Assembly: GCF_024707505.1 (NCBI RefSeq)
Contig: NZ_CP102604.1
Coordinates: 3,534,001-3,598,000, forward strand
Source of the DNA: Pantoea sp. SOD02
GTDB taxonomy: Bacteria > Pseudomonadota > Gammaproteobacteria > Enterobacterales > Enterobacteriaceae
Direction: 5' to 3'
Length of the DNA: 64,000 nt
Shown: piece by piece, positions 58,764 to 64,000 of the stretch
Numbering within the stretch: the first letter of the stretch is position 1
Layout of the letters: each line of letters begins with the position of its first letter
Position numbers and translations under genes: made by a program
The notes under the pieces: generated by a model
Databases searched by the model: none
Told to the model about the DNA's origin: nothing
Seen by the model: the letters and a program-made list of their open reading frames with translations, nothing else

Positions 58764-59188
58764 TCAGGGACCCTTTTGATATTACAAACAGTAAAAAAAG
58801 GGAACACATATTTTTTATAATCGCGCACTAACTCGCCGGTATAAGGATGCTCTAATAAATTACTTTCATTAGCATCAATAACGTCGGCTAGGCTAAGATT
58901 AATTGGGTCGTAATGGTCATCTATGAACTGATAATTTAACTTTAAGAAATTAATTTTTGGACTGCACAATACCTGAATAGCGGAATACAAATCAGATTTA
59001 TCGTAATTAAAATCATTTTTTATATTCTTTCTGGTTATATCAAAAAGCAGATTGTAACTAATAAAAGTATTAGGCGAACGACGTGCTAACTCGCTGAGTT
59101 TTTCATGAAGCAGGCAAGCCAAAGCCTCGGCTTTAGGGCTTTCTGAGCAGACTTCATGTATGGTCGTATGCAAGTTAGCATCCTTCAT
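58760..59188 (-). CDS. Unknown protein, second gene of cargo operon
   Basis: 142 residues, no family recognised. Mostly predicted helical at the N-terminus (HEVCSESPKAEALACLLHEKLSELARR), with an HTH-like middle (LLFDITRKNIKNDFNYDKSDLYSAIQVL). It may be a small adaptor or regulatory subunit of the operon. It starts 12 bases after the 368-residue gene and overlaps the nuclease gene by 4 bases. AT-rich. Confidence 0.65.
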   Translation of the reverse strand: MKDANLHTTIHEVCSESPKAEALACLLHEKLSELARRSPNTFISYNLLFDITRKNIKNDFNYDKSDLYSAIQVLCSPKINFLKLNYQFIDDHYDPINLSLADVIDANESNLLEHPYTGELVRDYKKYVFPFFTVCNIKRVPE

Positions 59189-59200
59189 TTTGATCTCCAG

Positions 59201-60307
59201 CTATAGTATCAGCTTCGTGAGAGTTTCAAAATCCTCTCTTGAGATGCATTTGCTCAGTATAGCAAAGTTTATCGGCGTTCCAGCGCTTCCATGAAGATAG
59301 CGACGGAGTGTTCCAGGAATGATTAACTCTACATTATCAGCTAGTTGTAATAACGGATTTTCCCTTTCAACTCTAATGCCGATTCGATACAAACCTATGT
59401 TACCTACGGCTTTAATACCTTCAAGATTAAAGATATCATGCCTTAAGTCTTTGTTAGAATCATTTTTCTTTTCTTTGTGTGTGGTGCCTTCAGGAGTAAG
59501 AAAAGATAGTTCGAACACCTTATATTCCAAGAGTGAAAAGGGCTTTTCTTCTTGCTTAAAAATTGGTTCGATGAGTGAGAAAAAGTCTCGTTCTTCGGAC
59601 TCAAAACCGAACCCAGCAATGTTATAAAGTTCTCGAATGACCGTACCCTTGGCAAAAAGTAAACTTTCTCCAGCTATATTATTCCCAGCATCAATCAGCA
59701 CGTGGATACTTGAGTTGATCTTATCAAAAATACACACATCAAAGCATTGAAGCTTTTCTTTTTTCGTAGCTATTATCTCATCATAATTACTATATTCAGG
59801 GATATTTTTAGGGGATATCTTTTCCCTAATTTTTTGCTCACGAACAGAACTAAAAAGAACTAATGACTGCTCATCGCTTTCAGAATAATGAATAACATCC
59901 AATCCATTTTTATTAGAGTTAATAATATCTTGCTCACTGAGAATAACATCAGACACTGACTCAGGATGCGATGCGACGTCCCAGTCAAAGTTTAATACTT
60001 TTGTTAGCTTGCTAATTACACTCTCATGAACTTTGAGACTGAAAAAGGCTTTATCTCCATATACCATTTGACCAAAAATCAAATTATTAATTGATTTTAT
60101 TATCTCTTCAAATTTATCAACATTTCTTTCTTTAAGAGATGCAAGCTCCTCAATAATTTTCAAATGAGTTGCATCTCTACCTTTGCCACGCGCAAGACCT
60201 AAAGCAGAAATGATAGGTTTCGCTACATTCCATGGAAATCTTGTGACTAACGTCATTATTGATTTCATTTCTGCTTCACTAAGTACTGCCGGGACAATGC
60301 CTGTCAT
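59201..60307 (-). CDS. Unknown protein, first gene of cargo operon
   Basis: 368 residues, no family recognised. The N-terminal 120 residues are helical (MTGIVPAVLSEAEMKSIMTLV, KIIEELASLKERNVDKFEEIIKSINNL). The middle has alternating strands around DVCIFDKINSSIHVLIDAGNNIAGES. The end IIPGTLRRYLHGSAGTPINFAI is distinctive. The ATG at 60307 has ACAGG 8 bases upstream; the TTG at 60331 is weaker. It is the largest protein of the operon and may be its sensor or core. AT-rich, so probably acquired. Confidence 0.65.
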   Translation of the reverse strand: MTGIVPAVLSEAEMKSIMTLVTRFPWNVAKPIISALGLARGKGRDATHLKIIEELASLKERNVDKFEEIIKSINNLIFGQMVYGDKAFFSLKVHESVISKLTKVLNFDWDVASHPESVSDVILSEQDIINSNKNGLDVIHYSESDEQSLVLFSSVREQKIREKISPKNIPEYSNYDEIIATKKEKLQCFDVCIFDKINSSIHVLIDAGNNIAGESLLFAKGTVIRELYNIAGFGFESEERDFFSLIEPIFKQEEKPFSLLEYKVFELSFLTPEGTTHKEKKNDSNKDLRHDIFNLEGIKAVGNIGLYRIGIRVERENPLLQLADNVELIIPGTLRRYLHGSAGTPINFAILSKCISREDFETLTKLIL

Positions 60308-60369
60308 GTTAATTACCTGTCGAGAGTTCAACTGATGGTTGATGGCGAAAATTCTTAAAATAATTTTAC

Positions 60370-60399
60370 AATTTACCCCATCATTAGAAAATGTTTCAA
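60370..60399 (-). promoter_or_regulatory. Candidate promoter of the three-gene cargo operon
   Basis: On the minus strand TTGAAA (60399-60394) and TAAATT (60375-60370) are separated by 18 bases, about 63 bases before the ATG at 60307. It is a constitutive-looking sigma-70 promoter, distinct from Ogr control. Confidence 0.5.
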
Positions 60400-60458
60400 G
60401 CTTAAGCCACTTTTAATCACAATATCCTCCCACTATCAGCGAAACCTTCAGGCGCGCG

Positions 60459-60477
60459 CTCGTACCCCCGCCACGCC
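60459..60477 (-). other. Candidate cos site
   Basis: The minus strand reads GGCGTGGCGGGGGTACGAG, 19 bases. As I recall them, the cohesive ends of 186 (GGCGTGGCGGGGAAAGCAT) and P2 (GGCGAGGCGGGG...) share its first 12 bases exactly or with one change. It lies between Q and A, where P2-family cos is expected, and terminates the early operon side. The exact cut positions are inferred. Confidence 0.7.
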
Positions 60478-60526
60478 TGCCCGCTTTATGATGCGGTTTT
60501 CATGCACCTGCATAACATAAACGAAA

Positions 60527-60546
60527 GCCCGCCAGAACTGGCGGGC
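60527..60546 (-). terminator. Terminator of the A operon next to cos
   Basis: A 9-base perfect stem GCCCGCCAG/CTGGCGGGC with a 2-base loop; on the minus strand TTTCGTTTATG follows. It lies 60 bases after the last early gene. Confidence 0.75.
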
Positions 60547-60605
60547 CGAGGGTAAAGCGATCCTTTTCGGATCATGCGAATTCATGCGGCATAGTCATGC
60601 ACTCT

Positions 60606-60863
60606 TCACTCCAGTTTGAAGTCGTCCACAGAAGCGAGTTTGTGGGTGCCAATTCCTTCTGCTTCATTCAGAAAATCCATGCCCTGCCGTAAAGAAATGG
60701 GATATGGAATCTCAAGCATGAAAACGAAGTCGTAGGTTTTACCGAGCCAGTAACCACCGCCGCATTCTTTCGGCCGTTGGAAAAACACCCATTCACCTGG
60801 CTTGTAGTAAGTGAGTACCTCACCTCGGTAAACGATCTGGAATTTTTCGGGATTTTTAGCCAT
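60606..60863 (-). CDS. Small prophage protein of unknown function (85 aa)
   Basis: 85 residues, not assigned to a family. Trp/Tyr/Phe-rich: GEWVFFQRPKECGGGYWLGKTYDFVFMLEIP. GAGG upstream of the ATG. It is the last gene of the early operon that begins beyond 64000 and includes A, in the position of P2 orf91. Confidence 0.6.
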   Translation of the reverse strand: MAKNPEKFQIVYRGEVLTYYKPGEWVFFQRPKECGGGYWLGKTYDFVFMLEIPYPISLRQGMDFLNEAEGIGTHKLASVDDFKLE

Positions 60864-60975
60864 GGCTTAACGCCTCGCAACTCTCGTTATGTTCGGACTC
60901 ACCTTCCGTAAGCATCCCGGCGTGATATGTAGCTTCCATCCGATCACATCTTGCTACGCGTGACATCTGAAAAAA

Positions 60976-61164
60976 CTAATCTGAAGCGTGCATCATGCGC
61001 GAATATTCGTGGCTTCTGACTTTCCGCATCAGCTCATCGGTCAGTTCAGAGACCCACTGAATGGCAAGCTGCTTCTCGTCATCCGTGCAATCACTAGCAG
61101 CAACAAGTTTCATAAATAAATCAATACGCTGGAGCTTCATCGACTCCAAAAAATAATCTTGCAT
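60976..61164 (-). CDS. Small prophage protein of unknown function (62 aa)
   Basis: 62 residues, helical and charged (MQDYFLESMKLQRIDLFMKLVAASD, DDEKQLAIQWVSELTDEL). GGAGGG immediately upstream of the ATG at 61164 decides the start; an upstream in-frame start at 61179 is less likely. Between A and the 85-residue gene. No family recognised. Confidence 0.6.
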   Translation of the reverse strand: MQDYFLESMKLQRIDLFMKLVAASDCTDDEKQLAIQWVSELTDELMRKVRSHEYSRMMHASD

Positions 61165-61265
61165 ATTCCCTCCGCACAATGAACAACTGGTTATACGTAC
61201 AGTATATTATGAGTTTCGAAATGTGAAATGTTTTTTTACCTTCCGTGAGAAATCCTCTGGACTAA

Positions 61266-63275
61266 TCAGATGGTTATCTTTTGTTCCTGAAGTCTGCCGT
61301 TTCGGTAAAACAGCCGCATTCGCGCGCCGGAATTTATGCTGCACCCTCGGGAAAGGAGGCTAATTTCCTCTTCATGCCCCTCAAAACCACGGGCTTTTAG
61401 TTCCAGCTCTAACCGCCGGCGCTCCGGCCCCGTACAGTTATTGACAGAACTCCAAGGGGCGGCGATGCCGCCAGAAGGGCCAGCCTCCGCTGACGCATCG
61501 GCTAATTTGGCAACCGCTTCCCACTTCACCAGACGCGTAAATACTTCAGAATCTTGATAGTGAGGCGAGTAGATGCCCTGAACGCGCTGCACATCCTCCG
61601 CGTATTCGTTGCCCATTTCGGTAATCTCGTAGCAAAGGCGGATCACCAAATCATCACGTGCGACCAGCGGGCCACCCTGCGCCATGGTGTAAGACGCCCA
61701 GCAGCTGGCAACAGAAGCAGACGCCAGCACGGCGTCCATCTTCTCGTTTGGTAGGCGCGTATCGCCGAGACGGCGCAACTCGCGCCAAACAGTGACCGGC
61801 GCGCCGCCAATCTGCTGAAACTGGCGGATGCGCCAGCGAGACGCCCACGCGCAAACGGCTTTCGCCATATCACGCATGTTTGAGCCGGTTTCATCGTCCT
61901 TTTCGCCGTCCATTGCAAAGCCGTCGATATTTTTGGAGATGTATTTAGCGATGTAACCCGTGGCGCTGCCTTTGGTGGGATCGATAGGCTCAGCGTGAAA
62001 ACGCGCTTTGCGCGCCTGCGGCGTGCTCAGTTCGTCGGCGTCTTCTTTGCTGGCATGCTCACGCATGATCTGCTGCACACACTCGCGATGTTCCGGCAGC
62101 ATAAACAGTAGCATGTGCCAGTGTGGCGTGCCGTCATGATGCGGCTCCACCACGCGGAAACCGAAAACATGGATTTCTTCGCGTGACAGCGCGGCGCGAA
62201 TGCGCGCCCAAACGCGGCATAAATAGCGCTGCGTATCGCGTGGGCTTGAACCGTTCCATTTGGTAATGAAACCGCCCTGGCTATAAACGGAGTGATAACG
62301 CGACGGCGCGGTGATTGTGTAAAAGTCCCCTACGCAGCCGGTTTCGTTGGCGATGTCTTCAAAGCCACGCATTCTAGTCATCAACTCGCGGCGGCGCATG
62401 GCCGGGTTCGCGGTGCTGCGGTTGACCATCTCATCCATCGCGACACGATCACCGGTCTCTTTGTTCATCAGGTCGTAGCGTTTGAAGAACTCGCGATTGC
62501 GTTTCTTCTGCTCGACCCATTCCGCCAGTGTGCCGCGTGAAACGTAAGGTGAAGCAGATTTTTGCACCTGCCCAACAGCGATTGCCATATGCTCACGCTG
62601 GAGATCACGCATCTGCTTAAGACGGCCGCGCCACCATTCAGGCGCCATCATGCGCAATAAACCGGATTGCGCCTTGCGCAGACTCAGCTCACCTTTGCAG
62701 GCTTTAAACTCCGCCCAATATGGCGGCTGCGTGCCGGTCAATGCGGCCAACTCAGCGACGTAGCGATAAGCAATGCAGGTTATGGTTTGCTCGTCCGCTT
62801 CCTGCGGCATTGAGGTTTTATCGACAAACTCAGCCAGGCTAAGCGAAAGATAGGATGCGACTTTATAAGCCAGATCGCGCACGTCCTGCCGGTCAAGCAT
62901 GGGCAGACGATCAAGCAGCTTTATGAACGGCAGTTCATGTTGAGCGGCTTCATCAAGGCGATAGCGACTGCGAACCAGCTGCAGGCGTGGCAATACGTTC
63001 TGACCGATAGTCTGGCGCAGAAACGCATTGGCCCGACGGCGGCCATTATTTGCTGAGAGGATTTTGCTGTAGCGATCGGCAAAGTAACCTGCCAGATAAT
63101 CCGGCATATTTTGCAGATATTGGCTGCGCCAGTTGTGGTCCTCTGGATTCACATTCCAGAGACGGCGCTCAGAAAGGGACATATCCGCCGGAGCGGACAT
63201 GCCAAAGACTTCACGCCGCTGCTGATTTACGGCGTGATATTCACCAGTAAGGAGATCAGGAAGACTTTCAGACAT
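61266..63275 (-). CDS. A: Replication endonuclease A (HUH rolling-circle initiator)
   Basis: 669 residues; P2 gpA has 761. It nicks the phage origin and starts rolling-circle replication. The HUH metal motif PHWHML is at His385 and His387, and the catalytic pair YIAKY is Tyr441 and Tyr445 (YxxxY), as in P2 A, followed by ISKNIDGF. The start MSESLPDLLTG overlaps the upstream gene stop; the upstream open frame is unconserved. The origin lies inside A in P2 and was not located here. Confidence 0.93.
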   Translation of the reverse strand: MSESLPDLLTGEYHAVNQQRREVFGMSAPADMSLSERRLWNVNPEDHNWRSQYLQNMPDYLAGYFADRYSKILSANNGRRRANAFLRQTIGQNVLPRLQLVRSRYRLDEAAQHELPFIKLLDRLPMLDRQDVRDLAYKVASYLSLSLAEFVDKTSMPQEADEQTITCIAYRYVAELAALTGTQPPYWAEFKACKGELSLRKAQSGLLRMMAPEWWRGRLKQMRDLQREHMAIAVGQVQKSASPYVSRGTLAEWVEQKKRNREFFKRYDLMNKETGDRVAMDEMVNRSTANPAMRRRELMTRMRGFEDIANETGCVGDFYTITAPSRYHSVYSQGGFITKWNGSSPRDTQRYLCRVWARIRAALSREEIHVFGFRVVEPHHDGTPHWHMLLFMLPEHRECVQQIMREHASKEDADELSTPQARKARFHAEPIDPTKGSATGYIAKYISKNIDGFAMDGEKDDETGSNMRDMAKAVCAWASRWRIRQFQQIGGAPVTVWRELRRLGDTRLPNEKMDAVLASASVASCWASYTMAQGGPLVARDDLVIRLCYEITEMGNEYAEDVQRVQGIYSPHYQDSEVFTRLVKWEAVAKLADASAEAGPSGGIAAPWSSVNNCTGPERRRLELELKARGFEGHEEEISLLSRGCSINSGARMRLFYRNGRLQEQKITI

Positions 63276-63585
63276 GCGCGGCCTGAAGTTCAGCCAGCTC
63301 TTGCACTGCAGCCTCGACCAACTCAGCAATGCGGCGAGTTTCCGCTACAAAGGCCGCAGTTGTTTTCATCTGGCCGTGCAAAACATGGCGACCAATGACA
63401 TCAACAGCCAAATCGCGCATGAGGAGCACTGCCGACTCATATACGGCCATGGTTTGCGGCACGCGCTGACGGACACCATCAACCTCAAGCCAGCTGAATT
63501 TCTCCAGCACCAACTGTTGCGGCCTGCCCGGCTCACTGGATTTCAACGCGCGCACTGCATAGCGATCATCAACCGGGACTCTCAA
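63268..63585 (-). CDS. P2-like early protein, possibly DUF5405 family
   Basis: 105 residues. It starts with TTG at 63585: GGAGG lies 5 bases upstream and the start overlaps the TraR-like stop (TTGA). A beta-rich N-terminal half (RVPVDDRYAVRAL, QQLVLEKFSWLEVDG) and a helical end (AETRRIAELVEAAVQELAELQ) resemble small P2 early proteins of the DUF5405 type; the assignment is tentative. Directly before A. Confidence 0.65.
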   Translation of the reverse strand: MRVPVDDRYAVRALKSSEPGRPQQLVLEKFSWLEVDGVRQRVPQTMAVYESAVLLMRDLAVDVIGRHVLHGQMKTTAAFVAETRRIAELVEAAVQELAELQAAHV

Positions 63586-63809
63586 AGCGCGCCTCCTTTG
63601 TAATGCACGCTTTTCAGTTCGCTAATCTCTTTGCAGGTAACGCATAGCTCGACACCCGGCAATGCTCGGCGACGTGCTTCTGGAATAGCTGCATCGCATG
63701 ACAGGCAGAAAAACTCACTCGCTCCTGCAGGACGGTGAATAGCCGTTGCCAGGTTGCGCGCCAGTTCTTCCTGAACGCGCTGCTGAACCAGATCCATTGA
63801 GTCGGCCAT
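63582..63809 (-). CDS. TraR/DksA-type zinc finger protein
   Basis: 75 residues. The four-cysteine finger Cys35-x2-Cys38 ... Cys56-x2-Cys59 (FFCLSCD ... LCVTCKE) is that of TraR/DksA proteins, which bind the RNA polymerase secondary channel. P2-family phages carry such a small gene upstream of A. The ATG shares a base with the upstream stop (TAATG). Confidence 0.88.
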   Translation of the reverse strand: MADSMDLVQQRVQEELARNLATAIHRPAGASEFFCLSCDAAIPEARRRALPGVELCVTCKEISELKSVHYKGGAL

Positions 63810-64000
63810 TAGAACGCCACCTCGATTTGCGCCTGTAGCTTTTCAACTTCTTGCTGTAGCAGCTCAGCAGCTTCAACGCATGACATCTCATCACGGCGAA
63901 TAATCCAAGCCAGCATTTGAAGGCGAGAGATCATTAATTCCGCACGGTTTTGACGCTCCTCTTTACGTGCGTAATTAAGCATCATATCGAGTTCAATATG
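63809..64000 (-). CDS. DUF2732-like P2 early protein (N-terminus beyond window)
   Basis: The frame is open from the stop at 63809-63811 to the window edge, giving 63 residues. ARKEERQNRAELMISRLQMLA and IRRDEMSCVEAAELLQQEVEKL match the DUF2732 family of short P2-like early proteins. The start lies outside the window. Same operon as the TraR-like gene. Confidence 0.75.
   Translation of the reverse strand, partial: HIELDMMLNYARKEERQNRAELMISRLQMLAWIIRRDEMSCVEAAELLQQEVEKLQAQIEVAF

Larger units (their letters stand above)
33898..64000. mobile_element. P2/186-like prophage, partial (att/ogr side to the early operon)
   Basis: From the tRNA 3' end onward, P2-family structural, lysis and replication genes appear in P2 order: ogr-D-U-T-E/E'-FII-FI-G-H-I-J-W-V-S-R-lysis-X-L-M-N-O, divergent P-Q, then cos and the A operon. 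Ile2 tRNA is also the recorded attachment site type of phage 186, whose cos resembles the one here. Integrase, repressor, cox and the distal att are beyond 64000. All structural genes look intact. Left boundary is taken as the tRNA 3' end; the att core was not confirmed, since the second copy is outside. Confidence 0.93.

Noticed and set aside
60421..60610. Cluster of CATGC/GCATG words resembling short repeats, considered as CRISPR or iteron
   Set aside because: No fixed unit length or spacer regularity; more likely part of the cos/terminase-binding region. No CRISPR array was seen anywhere in the window.

Overview
The window comes from a gammaproteobacterium of the order Enterobacterales, most likely the Erwiniaceae (Pantoea/Erwinia-like). 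The order parE-yqiA-cpdA-yqiB-nudF, tolC-ygiB-ygiC, ygiD, ribB, ubiK, hldE-glnE-ygiF, ygiM, cca, uppP, folB, plsY, tsaD, rpsU-dnaG-rpoD, mug, ileX is the Escherichia coli 68-69 min order with gaps, and the proteins are near full-length matches to remembered E. coli sequences. Genus is an inference; no database search was possible.

Layout. 1-2100 (minus) is the N-terminal ~700 residues of a giant BapA-type Ig-repeat adhesin cut by the window edge. 2367-4841 holds a LysR regulator divergent from a TPR/glycosyltransferase-like gene. 4868-33632 is housekeeping chromosome: topoisomerase IV subunit, cAMP phosphodiesterase, Nudix hydrolase, TolC efflux channel, riboflavin synthesis under an FMN riboswitch, LPS heptose synthesis, GlnE, CCA-adding enzyme, undecaprenyl-PP phosphatase, and the macromolecular synthesis operon rpsU-dnaG-rpoD, followed by mug and a divergent TetR/SDR pair. 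tRNA-Ile2 (CAU anticodon) lies at 33822-33897.

From the 3' end of that tRNA to the window edge lies most of a P2/186-like prophage. The modules are readable in P2 order: ogr, D, U, T, E+E', FII, FI, [cargo], G, H, I, J, W, V, [cargo], S, R, lysC/lysB, endolysin, holin, X, L, M, N, O (all minus), P, Q (plus), [cargo], cos, then an early operon running toward cos (DUF2732-like, TraR-like, 105 aa, replication protein A, two small genes). Integrase, repressor and the second att site lie beyond base 64000. Three TGT-N12-ACA palindromes sit where Ogr-dependent late promoters are expected, and a 19-base cos-like sequence close to that of phage 186 is at 60459-60477.

The most interesting content is AT-rich cargo inserted at four points of the otherwise GC-rich phage: a DGMQR-motif (ParB/DUF262-like) gene plus a HEPN-motif gene next to the tRNA (34329-36639); a DUF6602-like nuclease with a zinc ribbon at the P2 fun/Z position (44223-45191); a four-helix membrane protein between V and S (49193-49666); and a three-gene operon with a PD-(D/E)XK nuclease between portal gene Q and cos (58113-60307). 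All are candidate prophage-encoded defence or exclusion systems; the function is inferred from motifs and position only.
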